Origin: Burkholderia ambifaria AMMD
GTDB lineage: Bacteria > Pseudomonadota > Gammaproteobacteria > Burkholderiales > Burkholderiaceae
Direction of reading: 5' to 3'
Length of the DNA: 64,000 bases
Assembly: GCF_000203915.1 (NCBI RefSeq)
Contig: NC_008390.1
Coordinates: 62,001 to 126,000, forward strand
Shown in pieces: positions 52,210-61,827 of this stretch. Position 1 is the stretch's first letter, and the number at the start of each line of letters is the position of its first letter. The notes beneath the pieces are model-generated. The model was not told the origin of the DNA, did no database searches, and saw only the letters and a program-made list of their open reading frames with translations. A program made the translations under genes and the position numbers.

Positions 52210-54471
52210 ATGGCCGATACCTACCTGCGCGTCGCGCTCGACCACCCGCTTGCCACCCTGTTCGACTACCGCTGCGACGTCCAGCCGGCGCCCGAGCCCG
52301 GCACGCTCGTCCAGGTGCCGTTCGGCAAGCGGCAGGTCGTCGGGCTCGTCTGCGAAGTGACGACTCACACCGACGTGCCGCCGTCGCGGTTGCGCGGGAT
52401 CGACGCCATCTGTACCGAACTGCCGCCGCTGGCGCCCGACTGGCTCGCGCTCGTATCGTTCGCGGCCGACTACTACCAGCGCGGCCGCGGCGAAGTCGCG
52501 CTGCCGGCGTTGCCGCAGGCGTTGCGCGATGCGCAGCGCTGGGGGCGGCTGCTGGCGCCGGAGGTGCGCTACCGGCTGAGCGAAGCCGGCCGCGCCGCGC
52601 TTCCCGACGCACTGCCCGCGCGCGGGGCCGCGCTGCGACGGCTCGCACAGGCGCTCGCCGACACCGATTCGCTGACGTTGCCCGACGTGCGCGCGTTGCA
52701 CCCGAAGGCGGCCGCCACGCTCGACGACTGGGCGGCGCGCGGCTGGGTCGCGATCGAGGAGATCGGCTGGGCCGATGCGCCTGTGCCCAAAGCTGTGGAT
52801 AACCTGTCGACAACCAGTGGACGAGCTGTGCCGCCGGCGCTCACCGACCAGCAGGCCGAGGCGCTCGACGCGATCCGCGCCGCGCAGGGTTTCGCGCCGT
52901 TCCTGCTGCACGGCGTGACGGGCAGCGGCAAGACCGAGGTCTATCTGCATGCGCTTGCCGCGCTGCTCGACGCGCGGCCCGACGCGCAGGCGCTCGTGCT
53001 CGTGCCCGAAATCAACCTGACGCCACAGTTCGAGGCCGCGTTTCGCGCGCGCTTCGCGGGCACGCTCGCGGACGACGCGATCGTCACGCTGCACAGCGGG
53101 CTCGCCGAGGGCGAACGTGCGCGCAACTGGCTCGCCGCGCACACGGGCCGCGCGCGGATCGTGCTCGGCACGCGGCTCGCGGTGCTCGCGTCGCTGCCGA
53201 CGCTCGCGCTGATCGTCGTCGACGAGGAGCACGAGCCCGCGTACAAGCAGCAGGAAGGGTTGCGCTATTCGGCGCGCGATCTCGCGGTGTGGCGCGCGAA
53301 GCATCTCGGCATTCCGGTCGTGCTCGGCTCGGCGACGCCGTCGCTCGAAAGCTGGTGGCAGGCCGAGCAGGGGCGCTATACGCGGCTCACGCTGTCGCGC
53401 CGCGCGGTGGCCGACGCGACGCTGCCCACCGTGCGGCTGATCGATCTCGAAGAGGAGCGGCGGCGCGGGCGCGCGTCGCTGGGCGGGCTGTCGGGGCCGC
53501 TCGTCGCGGCGCTGAAGGCGCGGCTCGAGCGCGGCGAACAGAGCCTCGTGTTCCTGAACCGGCGCGGTTACGCGCCGCAGCTCGCGTGCGACGCGTGCGG
53601 CTGGGTCGCCGGTTGCCCGCGCTGCAGCGCCTACGTCGTGCTGCACAAGCCCGAGCATGCGCTGCGCTGCCATCACTGCGGCTGGGAAGCGCGTATTCCG
53701 CGCTCGTGCCCGGAATGCGGGAACGTCGACATCGCGCCGCTCGGGCGCGGCACGCAGCGCATCGAGGAGGCGCTTGCCGAGGCCGTGACGGGCGCGCGGA
53801 TCCTGCGGATCGACGCGGACAGCACACGACGCAAGGGCAGCGCGCAGGCGTTGTTCTCGGACGTGCACGCCGGTGAAGTCGACATCCTGGTCGGCACGCA
53901 GATGATCGCGAAGGGGCACGACTTCCAGCGCGTGTCGCTCGTCGGCGTGCTCAATGCGGACACCGCGCTGTTCTCGCACGACTTCCGCGCGAGCGAGCGG
54001 CTGTTCGCGCAGCTGATGCAGGTGAGCGGTCGCGCCGGGCGCGCCGGGCTACCCGGCGAGGTGCTGGTGCAGACGCGTTATCCGCGTCACGCGCTGTATC
54101 ACGCGCTCGGCCGGCAGGATTACGTCGGCTTCGCGAATTCGACGCTCGGCGAGCGCCGCGACGCGCACCTGCCGCCGTTCGTCTACCAGGCGCTGCTGCG
54201 CGCCGAAGGACGCACGCTCGACGCGGCGCTCGCGTTCCTGCTGCAGGCCGCCGCCGCGCTGCCGGGGCTGCCAGGCGCCGATCGGGTGACCGTATACGAC
54301 GCGGTGCCGATGACGATCGTGAAGGTCGCGAACGTCCACCGCGCGCAACTGCTGCTCGAAAGCGCGTCGCGGGCGGCGCTGCAGCATGCGCTGCGGGCCT
54401 GGCTCCCCGAGCTGCGCGCGCTGAAGGGCGTCCATCGGTGGAACCTCGAGGTCGATCCGCTCGATATCTGA
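52210..54471 (+). CDS. priA: Replication restart helicase PriA
   Basis: 753-aa 3'-5' DNA helicase that reloads the replisome at collapsed forks. The N-terminal 3'-end-binding domain (RVALDHPLATLFDYRCD) is followed by the helicase core with Walker A GVTGSGKTEVY, the DEEH box VVDEEHEPAYKQ, and eight zinc-binding cysteines between CDACGWVAGCPRC and CPECGN, then motif VSGRAGRAG. ATG 52210. The coding sequence contains an exact DnaA box (TGTGGATAA, 52794-52802). Complete. Confidence 0.97.
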   Translation: MADTYLRVALDHPLATLFDYRCDVQPAPEPGTLVQVPFGKRQVVGLVCEVTTHTDVPPSRLRGIDAICTELPPLAPDWLALVSFAADYYQRGRGEVALPALPQALRDAQRWGRLLAPEVRYRLSEAGRAALPDALPARGAALRRLAQALADTDSLTLPDVRALHPKAAATLDDWAARGWVAIEEIGWADAPVPKAVDNLSTTSGRAVPPALTDQQAEALDAIRAAQGFAPFLLHGVTGSGKTEVYLHALAALLDARPDAQALVLVPEINLTPQFEAAFRARFAGTLADDAIVTLHSGLAEGERARNWLAAHTGRARIVLGTRLAVLASLPTLALIVVDEEHEPAYKQQEGLRYSARDLAVWRAKHLGIPVVLGSATPSLESWWQAEQGRYTRLTLSRRAVADATLPTVRLIDLEEERRRGRASLGGLSGPLVAALKARLERGEQSLVFLNRRGYAPQLACDACGWVAGCPRCSAYVVLHKPEHALRCHHCGWEARIPRSCPECGNVDIAPLGRGTQRIEEALAEAVTGARILRIDADSTRRKGSAQALFSDVHAGEVDILVGTQMIAKGHDFQRVSLVGVLNADTALFSHDFRASERLFAQLMQVSGRAGRAGLPGEVLVQTRYPRHALYHALGRQDYVGFANSTLGERRDAHLPPFVYQALLRAEGRTLDAALAFLLQAAAALPGLPGADRVTVYDAVPMTIVKVANVHRAQLLLESASRAALQHALRAWLPELRALKGVHRWNLEVDPLDI

Positions 54472-54671
54472 TCCGAGCGGCGCGGGCCGCGCGCCATCAT
54501 CTGTTCACGCGAGCCGGCTGTCGAGACTCTCTCCCACCCGCTTGCGGCACCCGTCCAGCCGCCCAGTGCAACCGTTTTCGCTCTCCGCCCGGCACCCCGC
54601 GGGTTGCCCACGCGCGCCAAATCGGCCCGATCAGGGAAAACACCGATCCGCCGACCACGGGCAACCCCTAG

Positions 54672-54742
54672 GTTGCAACGATCTAAGTGGCTGATTATAT
54701 TGGCTAACTTGTGGGTGCAACCAATCTCGCAATTCGGTTGCA
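54672..54742. promoter_or_regulatory. Putative PutA operators (GTTGCA sites)
   Basis: GTTGCAAC (54672-54679, two overlapping inverted sites), TGCAAC (54716-54721) and GTTGCA (54737-54742). E. coli PutA is known to bind GTTGCA motifs through its ribbon-helix-helix domain, and this PutA has that domain. Autoregulation by proline availability is the natural reading. Confidence 0.65.
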
Positions 54743-54749
54743 CCTTTTT
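54714..54749 (+). terminator. Hairpin with T-run in the putA leader
   Basis: GGTGCAACC (54714-54722) / GGTTGCACC (54736-54744) with a 13-nt loop, followed by TTTTTA. It overlaps two of the GTTGCA sites, so the symmetry may reflect the operators; alternatively it ends the priA transcript. Confidence 0.5.
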
Positions 54750-54821
54750 ATTGCGTGCCGTAGGATTTCGCGCATCCTCTCACACCACATTGCCGGGCCC
54801 GCACCGGCGCACGAACCCACC

Positions 54822-57800
54822 ATGGCAAGCACGACTCTCGGCGTCAAAGTCGACGACCTTCTCCGCTCGCGCCTGAAAGACGCGGCCGCGCGTCTCGAGC
54901 GCACTCCCCACTGGCTGATCAAGCAGGCGATCTTCGCGTATCTCGAGCGGATCGAGCACGGCCAGTTGCCGCCCGAGCTGTCGGGCCACAGCGGCGTGAC
55001 GGAGCTCGCCGACGGTCAGGCGACGGACAGCGACGACGACAACTCGCCGCATCCGTTCCTCGAGTTCGCGCAGAACGTGCAGCCGCAATCGGTGCTGCGC
55101 GCGGCGATCACGGCCGCGTATCGCCGACCCGAGCCGGAATGCGTGCCGTTCCTGCTGGGCCAGGCGCGCCTGCCGGCCAACTTGCAAGCGGACGCGCAGG
55201 CGCTCGCGACGACGCTCGTCGAGGCGCTGCGCGAGAAGAACTCGGGCGGCGGCGTCGAAGGGCTGATCCACGAGTTCTCGCTGTCGAGCCAGGAAGGCGT
55301 CGCGCTGATGTGTCTCGCCGAAGCGCTGCTGCGCATCCCCGATCGCGCGACGCGCGATGCGCTGATCCGCGACAAGATCAGCAAGGGCGACTGGCGCTCG
55401 CACGTCGGCCACGCGCCGTCGCTGTTCGTGAACGCGGCGACCTGGGGGCTGATGATCACCGGCAAGCTCGTGACGACCAACAGCGAAGCGGGCCTGTCGT
55501 CGGCGCTCACGCGCCTGATCGGCCGCGGCGGCGAGCCGCTGATCCGCAAGGGCGTCGACATGGCGATGCGCCTGATGGGCGAGCAGTTCGTCACCGGCGA
55601 GACGATTTCCGAGGCGCTCGCGAACAGCCGCAAGTACGAAGCGCGCGGCTTCCGCTACTCGTACGACATGCTCGGCGAAGCGGCGACGACCGAAGAGGAC
55701 GCGCTGCGCTACTACGCGTCGTACGAGCAGGCGATCCACGCGATCGGCAAGGCGGCCGGCGGCCGCGGCATCTACGAAGGCCCGGGCATCTCGATCAAGC
55801 TGTCGGCGCTGCACGCGCGCTACGCGCGCTCGCAGCAGGACCGCACGATGAGCGAGCTGCTGCCGCGCGTGCGCGCGCTGGCGCTGCTCGCGCGTCGCTA
55901 TGACATCGGCCTGAACATCGACGCGGAAGAAGCCGACCGTCTCGAACTGTCGCTCGACCTGCTCGAGGCGCTGTGCTTCGATCCGGAGCTCGCGGGCTGG
56001 AACGGCATCGGCTTCGTCGTGCAGGGATACCAGAAGCGCTGCCCGTTCGTGATCGACTACCTGATCGATCTCGCGCGCCGCAGCCGTCACCGCCTGATGA
56101 TCCGCCTGGTCAAGGGCGCGTACTGGGACAGCGAAATCAAGCGCGCGCAGGTCGACGGCCTCGAAGGCTATCCGGTCTACACGCGCAAGATCTACACGGA
56201 CGTGTCCTACCTCGCGTGCGCGAAGAAGCTGCTCGCGGCGCCGGACGCCGTCTACCCGCAGTTCGCGACGCACAACGCGTACACGCTGGCCGCGATCTAT
56301 CACCTCGCCGGCCACAACTACTACCCGGGCCAGTACGAATTCCAGTGCCTGCACGGGATGGGCGAGCCGCTGTACGAGGAAGTCACGGGCCGCGACAAGC
56401 TGAACCGCCCGTGCCGCGTGTACGCGCCGGTCGGCACGCATGAAACGCTGCTCGCGTACCTGGTGCGCCGCCTGCTGGAGAACGGCGCGAACACGTCGTT
56501 CGTGAACCGCATCGCCGATAAGACCGTGTCGGTGAAGGAACTGGTCGCCGATCCGGTCGACGAGGCGTCGAAGGTCGTGCCGCTCGGCGCGCCGCACGCG
56601 AAGATCCCGCTGCCGCGCCACCTGTACGGCGACGAGCGTCCCAACTCGATGGGCCTCGACCTGTCGAACGAACACCGCCTCGCGTCGCTGTCGTCCGCGC
56701 TGCTCGCGAGTGCGCATCATCCGTGGCGCGCGGCGCCGATGCTCGCCGACGACGCGCTCGCCGACGCACCGGCGCGCGACGTGCGCAACCCGGCCGACCT
56801 GCGCGACGTGGTCGGCACGGTCAGCGAAGCGACGGCCGAACACGTGAGCGCGGCGCTCGCGCATGCGGTGGCTGCCGCGCCGATCTGGCAGGCGACGCCG
56901 GTCGATGCGCGCGCCGACTGCCTGGTGCGCGCGGCCGACCTGCTCGAAGCGCAGATGCACACGCTAATGGGTCTGATCGTGCGCGAGGCCGGCAAGTCGC
57001 TGCCGAACGCGATCGCCGAAATCCGCGAGGCCGTCGACTTCCTGCGCTACTACGCGGCGCAGATCCGCGACGAATTCTCGAACGACACGCACCGTCCGCT
57101 CGGCCCCGTGGTCTGCATCAGCCCGTGGAACTTCCCGCTCGCGATCTTCATGGGCCAGGTGGCCGCTGCACTGGCAGCCGGCAATACGGTGCTCGCGAAG
57201 CCGGCCGAACAGACGCCGCTGATCGCCGCACAAGCCGTGCGCCTGCTGCGCGAGGCCGGCGTGCCGGCCGGCGCGGTGCAGTTGCTGCCGGGCACCGGCG
57301 AGACCGTCGGCGCGGCGCTGGTCGCCGATTCGCGCACGCGCGCGGTGATGTTCACCGGCTCGACCGAAGTGGCGCGCCTGATCAACAAGACGCTGTCCGC
57401 GCGCCTCGACCCGGACGGCAAGCCGATTCCGCTGATCGCGGAAACGGGCGGCCAGAACGCGATGATCGTCGACTCGTCGGCGCTCGCGGAGCAGGTGGTC
57501 GCGGACGTGCTGCAGTCGTCGTTCGACTCGGCCGGTCAACGGTGTTCGGCGCTGCGCGTTCTGTGTCTGCAGGACGACGTCGCGGACCGCACGCTGACGA
57601 TGCTCAAGGGCGCGATGCACGAGCTGGCGCTCGGCAACCCGGACCGTTTGTCGACCGACGTCGGCCCGGTGATCGACGCCGAAGCGAAGCAGACGATCGA
57701 CACGCACGTCGCGACGATGACGGACAAGGGCCACACGGTCACGCAGCTGCCGGCGCCGGAAGCCTGTGCGCACGGTACGTTCGTGCCGCCGACGCTGATC

Positions 57801-58754
57801 GAGATCGGCAGCATCGACGAGCTCAAGCGCGAGGTGTTCGGCCCCGTGCTGCACGTCGTGCGCTACCGCCGCAATCAACTCGACAAGCTGCTCGAGCAGA
57901 TCCGCGCGACCGGTTACGGGCTGACGCTCGGCATCCATACGCGGATCGACGAGACGATCGCGCACGTGATCTCGAACGCGCACGTCGGCAACATCTACGT
58001 GAACCGCAACGTGATCGGCGCGGTGGTCGGCGTGCAGCCGTTCGGCGGCGAAGGGCTATCGGGTACGGGCCCGAAGGCCGGCGGCGCGCTGTACCTGCAG
58101 CGCCTGCTCGCGACGCGTCCGTCGGGCCTGCCGCGCTCGCTCGCGCAGATGCTGATCGCGGACGGCGCGGTCGAAGGCGACTCGCGCGGCAACCCGGCGG
58201 CGGCGCTCACCGCGCTGCGCGACTGGCTGATCGAGCAGCGCGAACCGGCGCTGGCCGCGCGCTGCGACGGCTATCTGGCGCAGGTGCCGGCCGGCGCGAC
58301 CGCGGTGCTGACCGGCCCGACGGGCGAGCGAAACACGTATACACTCGGCCCGCGCGGCACGGTGCTGTGCGTCGCGGCGACGCCGAGCGGTGCGCGTGCG
58401 CAGTTCGCGGCGGTGCTGGCGACGGGCAACCGCGCATTGTTCGCCGGTGCGGCGGGCGAGGCGCTGGTCGCGGCGCTGCCGGCCGCGCTGAAGGCGCATG
58501 CGGCCGTGCGCAAGCAGCCCGACGCGCCGTTCGACGCGGTGCTGTTCGAAGGCGACAGCGACGAACTGCAGACGCTCGTGAAGGACGTCGCGCAGCGGCC
58601 GGGCCCGATCGTGTCGGTGCAGGGCGTGTCGGCGGGCGCGTTCGAGAACGGCGACGCGGAAGACTACGCGCTCGAGCGGCTGCTGACCGAGCGCTCGGTC
58701 AGCGTGAACACGGCCGCGGCGGGCGGCAATGCGAATTTGATGACGATCGGCTGA
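54822..58754 (+). CDS. putA: Trifunctional PutA: repressor, proline dehydrogenase, P5C dehydrogenase
   Basis: 1310-aa enzyme oxidising proline to glutamate. Residues 1-50 are a ribbon-helix-helix DNA-binding domain (TLGVKVDDLLRSRLKDAA). The FAD-dependent proline dehydrogenase barrel spans about 200-520 (RLMIRLVKGAYWDSEIK). The aldehyde dehydrogenase half (about 640-1130) shows SPWNFPLAIFMGQ, the general-base glutamate in AETGGQNAMIVD and the catalytic cysteine in SAGQRCSALR. A ~180-residue C-terminal extension follows, as in long PutA forms. ATG 54822 starts at the DNA-binding domain. It should repress its own gene when unreduced. Confidence 0.97.
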   Translation: MASTTLGVKVDDLLRSRLKDAAARLERTPHWLIKQAIFAYLERIEHGQLPPELSGHSGVTELADGQATDSDDDNSPHPFLEFAQNVQPQSVLRAAITAAYRRPEPECVPFLLGQARLPANLQADAQALATTLVEALREKNSGGGVEGLIHEFSLSSQEGVALMCLAEALLRIPDRATRDALIRDKISKGDWRSHVGHAPSLFVNAATWGLMITGKLVTTNSEAGLSSALTRLIGRGGEPLIRKGVDMAMRLMGEQFVTGETISEALANSRKYEARGFRYSYDMLGEAATTEEDALRYYASYEQAIHAIGKAAGGRGIYEGPGISIKLSALHARYARSQQDRTMSELLPRVRALALLARRYDIGLNIDAEEADRLELSLDLLEALCFDPELAGWNGIGFVVQGYQKRCPFVIDYLIDLARRSRHRLMIRLVKGAYWDSEIKRAQVDGLEGYPVYTRKIYTDVSYLACAKKLLAAPDAVYPQFATHNAYTLAAIYHLAGHNYYPGQYEFQCLHGMGEPLYEEVTGRDKLNRPCRVYAPVGTHETLLAYLVRRLLENGANTSFVNRIADKTVSVKELVADPVDEASKVVPLGAPHAKIPLPRHLYGDERPNSMGLDLSNEHRLASLSSALLASAHHPWRAAPMLADDALADAPARDVRNPADLRDVVGTVSEATAEHVSAALAHAVAAAPIWQATPVDARADCLVRAADLLEAQMHTLMGLIVREAGKSLPNAIAEIREAVDFLRYYAAQIRDEFSNDTHRPLGPVVCISPWNFPLAIFMGQVAAALAAGNTVLAKPAEQTPLIAAQAVRLLREAGVPAGAVQLLPGTGETVGAALVADSRTRAVMFTGSTEVARLINKTLSARLDPDGKPIPLIAETGGQNAMIVDSSALAEQVVADVLQSSFDSAGQRCSALRVLCLQDDVADRTLTMLKGAMHELALGNPDRLSTDVGPVIDAEAKQTIDTHVATMTDKGHTVTQLPAPEACAHGTFVPPTLIEIGSIDELKREVFGPVLHVVRYRRNQLDKLLEQIRATGYGLTLGIHTRIDETIAHVISNAHVGNIYVNRNVIGAVVGVQPFGGEGLSGTGPKAGGALYLQRLLATRPSGLPRSLAQMLIADGAVEGDSRGNPAAALTALRDWLIEQREPALAARCDGYLAQVPAGATAVLTGPTGERNTYTLGPRGTVLCVAATPSGARAQFAAVLATGNRALFAGAAGEALVAALPAALKAHAAVRKQPDAPFDAVLFEGDSDELQTLVKDVAQRPGPIVSVQGVSAGAFENGDAEDYALERLLTERSVSVNTAAAGGNANLMTIG

Positions 58755-58838
58755 CCATCCTTGCCGTTCGGATCAAACAAAGGAAGCGGCAAGGCGATCC
58801 CGAAGCCGCTCCATTTACCCTGGTACCAAGGAGATGCT

Positions 58839-59978
58839 ATGCAACACACGATGAAAAAGGTGGCAGGCGCGACGTTCGTCGCTGTCATGTCGCTGGCGGG
58901 GACGGCCCATGCGGACGACGTGAAGATCGGTTACGCAGGGCCGATGACGGGCGCCCAGGCTCACTACGGCAAGGATATGCAGAACGGGATCGCGCTCGCG
59001 CTGGAAGACTTCAACGCGACGAACCCGAAGATCGGCGGCAAGCCGGTGAAGTTCATGCTCGAGACGCAGGACGACCAGGCTGACCCGCGCACCGGCACGA
59101 CGGTTGCGCAGAAGCTCGTCGATGACGGCATCAAGGGCATGCTCGGCCACTTCAACTCGGGCACGACGATCCCGGCCTCGCGCATCTACGCGAACGCCGG
59201 CATTCCGGAAATCGCGATGGCGACGGCGCCGGAATACACGCAGCAGGGTTACAAGACGACCTTCCGCATGATGACGTCCGACACGCAGCAGGGCTCGGTG
59301 GCGGGCACGTTCGCGTCGAAGGATCTCGGCATGAAGAAGATCGCGATCGTCGACGACCGCACGGCTTACGGCCAGGGTCTCGCCGACCAGTTCGAGAAGG
59401 CTGCGAAGGCCGGCGGCGCGACGATCGTCGACCGTGAGTTCACGAACGACAAGGCCGTCGACTTCAAGGCGATCCTGACCAAGCTGAAGGCGGCGAAGCC
59501 GGATCTCGTCTACTACGGCGGCGCGGATTCGCAGGCAGCGCCGATGGTCAAGCAGATGAAGGCGCTCGGCATGAGCGCACCGTTGATGAGCGGCGAAATG
59601 GTGAAGACGCCGACGTTCCTGAAGATCGCGGGCAACGCGGCCGAAGGCACGATCGCATCGCTGGCGGGCCTCCCGCTCGACGAAATGCCGGGCGGCAAGT
59701 CGTACGCGGAGAAGTACAAGAAGCGCTTCGGCGAAGACGTGCAGACCTACTCGCCGTACGCATACGACGGCGCGATGGCGATGCTGAACGCGATGAAGAA
59801 GGCCGATTCGACCGATCCGGCGAAGTACCTGCCGGTGCTCGCGAAGACCGACATGGCCGGCGTCACGTCGACCCACGTCGCGTACGACGCGAAGGGCGAC
59901 CTGAAGAACGGCGGCATCACGATGTACAAGGTCGAGAAGGGCGAGTGGAAGCCGCTGAAGAGCATCGGCGGCAAGTAA
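58839..59978 (+). CDS. Leucine/isoleucine/valine-type periplasmic binding protein (orphan)
   Basis: 379-aa type I binding protein with signal peptide (1 to about 25, ending AHA) and mature start DDVKIGYAGPMTGAQAHYGKDMQNG. It matches LivJ/LivK-type receptors more closely than the two other receptors in this window. AAGGAG lies six bases before the ATG. No permease or ATPase genes are adjacent, so it must use a transporter encoded elsewhere or one of the two systems here. It lies 84 bp downstream of putA and may share its transcript. Confidence 0.92.
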   Translation: MQHTMKKVAGATFVAVMSLAGTAHADDVKIGYAGPMTGAQAHYGKDMQNGIALALEDFNATNPKIGGKPVKFMLETQDDQADPRTGTTVAQKLVDDGIKGMLGHFNSGTTIPASRIYANAGIPEIAMATAPEYTQQGYKTTFRMMTSDTQQGSVAGTFASKDLGMKKIAIVDDRTAYGQGLADQFEKAAKAGGATIVDREFTNDKAVDFKAILTKLKAAKPDLVYYGGADSQAAPMVKQMKALGMSAPLMSGEMVKTPTFLKIAGNAAEGTIASLAGLPLDEMPGGKSYAEKYKKRFGEDVQTYSPYAYDGAMAMLNAMKKADSTDPAKYLPVLAKTDMAGVTSTHVAYDAKGDLKNGGITMYKVEKGEWKPLKSIGGK

Positions 59979-60050
59979 GCACGATGATGGTATGACGGGG
60001 GTTCGCGGCGCCGTGAAACGGGAGTTTTGCGGTGTCGGCCGCCGGCGTCG

Positions 60051-60093
60051 AACGCCCGCTGCAAGCGCGATGCGCTTGTGGCGGGCGTTTTTT
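60051..60093 (+). terminator. Nested-stem intrinsic terminator
   Basis: Outer stem AACGCCCGC (60051-60059) / GCGGGCGTT (60081-60089), inner stem CAAGCGC (60062-60068) / GCGCTTG (60072-60078), then a T-run. Confidence 0.93.
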
Positions 60094-60159
60094 CGTCTGC
60101 AATGATTTTCGATCGCCGACGACCGCACGCTGCTCGGCGATCTCCCGCCATTGGCCGGT

Positions 60160-60828
60160 TCAGCCGTCAACCGAAGCCGACGCTGCCGATGATGACGAAG
60201 CCGCGTGTGCCAGCGTCACGGCCCGTTCGCGCGCAGCCTCTCTGCCCGCGTGATCGATTTCAGGTCCAAACAGTGTTTTCTCGACGACGATCGATTCGAT
60301 GTCCGTGATACCGATGAAGCGCAGCCACGCTTCGAGAAACGGCCGCTGAAAGTCGAACGACTCGGCGGGCGTGCTCGACTGCCTTGAATAGTCGAGGCCT
60401 CTCGCATAGATCACGACGGCTTTCTTGCGGTTCAGCAATCCCGCCAACCCGCGCTCGTCATATGAGAACAGGATGCCGCGGTGGGACACGGCATCGATGA
60501 AATGCTTGAGCTTGTAGGGGATGGAAAAATTCCACAGCGGCACGGAGAACAACAGCGTATCCGCGTCGTGCATCCGCTGCGCCAGCCGCCGAAAACCTGC
60601 CCACGCTTGCTGCTGGCCTTCGCTGAGCGGCGTGCCGCTCAAGTCCGCGTATTTGGCATCGAGCGCATCGCCGTCGAGTTCGGGCAAGTGCGTCGCCCAC
60701 AGGTCGAGCACGTCGACCCGATGCTCCGGATGCGCGTCGCGCCAGGCGTCGAGATACGCGTGCGCGACGTCGAGCGATGCGGACCGCGACTTGCGCGGGG
60801 ACGATTCGATATGCAGCAAGGTCGGCAT
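60160..60828 (-). CDS. azoR: FMN-dependent NADH:azoreductase / quinone reductase
   Basis: 222-aa flavodoxin-fold reductase. FMN-binding features are the N-terminal HIESSPRKSRSAS loop and VPLWNFSIPYKLKHFID. It reduces quinones and azo compounds by two-electron transfer. It is about 20 residues longer than E. coli AzoR because of an Ala/Ser-rich C-terminal tail. Divergent from a LysR gene that probably controls it, an arrangement common for azoR genes. Confidence 0.9.
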   Translation of the reverse strand: MPTLLHIESSPRKSRSASLDVAHAYLDAWRDAHPEHRVDVLDLWATHLPELDGDALDAKYADLSGTPLSEGQQQAWAGFRRLAQRMHDADTLLFSVPLWNFSIPYKLKHFIDAVSHRGILFSYDERGLAGLLNRKKAVVIYARGLDYSRQSSTPAESFDFQRPFLEAWLRFIGITDIESIVVEKTLFGPEIDHAGREAARERAVTLAHAASSSSAASASVDG

Positions 60829-60926
60829 GGAACCACTCCTGACAGGTTGACGGCCCTCATCAGAACATAGTTCGATTCAAAATATAAACGAAGTATCATC
60901 GCGCTAATCAGTAGCATTCGCACTAT
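60829..60926. promoter_or_regulatory. Divergent azoR/LysR control region
   Basis: 98 bp. TTCG (60871-60874) and CGAA (60889-60892) flank an AT-rich 14-bp core, in the style of a LysR-type operator overlapping divergent promoters. Confidence 0.4.
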
Positions 60927-61793
60927 ATGGCGGGGCGTCTCATGTTCGATACCGTTTTGCTGCGCTCTTTCGTGGCCGTCGTCCAGGAAGGCGGGTTTAC
61001 GCATGCCGCGGCCCGTCTGAATCTGACGCAGTCCGCGGTCAGCGCGCATCTGCGGCGCCTGGAAAAACAGATCGGCCGTGACCTGCTCGTGCGCACCACC
61101 CGCTCGGTCACGCTCACAGTGGACGGCGAACTGCTGCTCGGTTACGCACGCGCCATCCTCGCGCTCAATCAGGATGCGCGGGCGCAGCTGATGCGCGAAC
61201 CGAGCGCTGGCACGATCCGCGTGGGTCTGTCGGAAGACCTCGCCAATGTCAGGCTGATGCATGTGATGCAGGCGTTTGCCGTGCGGTACCCGCGCATCGC
61301 ATTCAGCATCAGGGTCGGCATCCCGGGCGAACTGCTCCAGGCGCTGGATCACGGTGAACTGGATGTGGTGATGGGTGGACGCTGCCACGACGGGCCCACC
61401 GGACGCGTGCTCTGGCGCGAGCCGCTCGTGTGGGCCGGTGCGGATTGGGCGTCGCTCACGCCTGGCGCACCGGTGCCGATTGCGCTGTTGCCGGAACCGT
61501 GCCCGTATCGTGAGGCCGCGCTGGCAGCACTGGCCCGCGCGCGCGTGGATTACCGGATCGTGCTCGTGTCCCCGAGCAGCGCCGGCCTGTGCGCCGCCGC
61601 GCACGCGGGCTTTGCGGTGACGCCGATCGTGCACACGCAACTGGCGCACGGCTTGCGTGCGATCCCGCCGGATGCCGGCCTGCCGGCCCTGCCCGATGTC
61701 GAGTTCACGATGTTCGCGGCGCCGGGCGCGTCGGCCCGGGTTGTCGATGAACTGGGCAACGCGATCGTGCTGGCATTCGCGCACAAAGGATGA
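60927..61793 (+). CDS. LysR-family transcriptional regulator
   Basis: 288-aa LTTR. The helix-turn-helix GGFTHAAARLNLTQSAVSAH lies within residues about 20-45, followed by an effector-binding domain. The ATG at 60942 (MFDTVLLRSF) is the more usual family start; 60927 adds MAGRL. Divergent from azoR, its likely target. The effector is unknown; quinones or electrophiles are plausible by context only. Confidence 0.9.
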   Translation: MAGRLMFDTVLLRSFVAVVQEGGFTHAAARLNLTQSAVSAHLRRLEKQIGRDLLVRTTRSVTLTVDGELLLGYARAILALNQDARAQLMREPSAGTIRVGLSEDLANVRLMHVMQAFAVRYPRIAFSIRVGIPGELLQALDHGELDVVMGGRCHDGPTGRVLWREPLVWAGADWASLTPGAPVPIALLPEPCPYREAALAALARARVDYRIVLVSPSSAGLCAAAHAGFAVTPIVHTQLAHGLRAIPPDAGLPALPDVEFTMFAAPGASARVVDELGNAIVLAFAHKG

Positions 61794-61827
61794 CGACGAT
61801 CATCGCGGCGACCGGGGCGGGAGGCCC

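Larger units (their letters stand above)
54472..54821. promoter_or_regulatory. putA control region
   Basis: 350 bp without a gene. The right half carries GTTGCA-type sites (54672-54679, 54716-54721, 54737-54742) around an AT-rich segment (54692-54710, with TATATT) that probably includes the putA promoter. A hairpin with a T-run lies at 54714-54749. No terminator for priA is recognised. Confidence 0.6.

Noticed and set aside
54780..56960. 726-codon minus-strand frame opposite putA
   Set aside because: Shadow of putA; no motifs, composition typical of the complementary frame.
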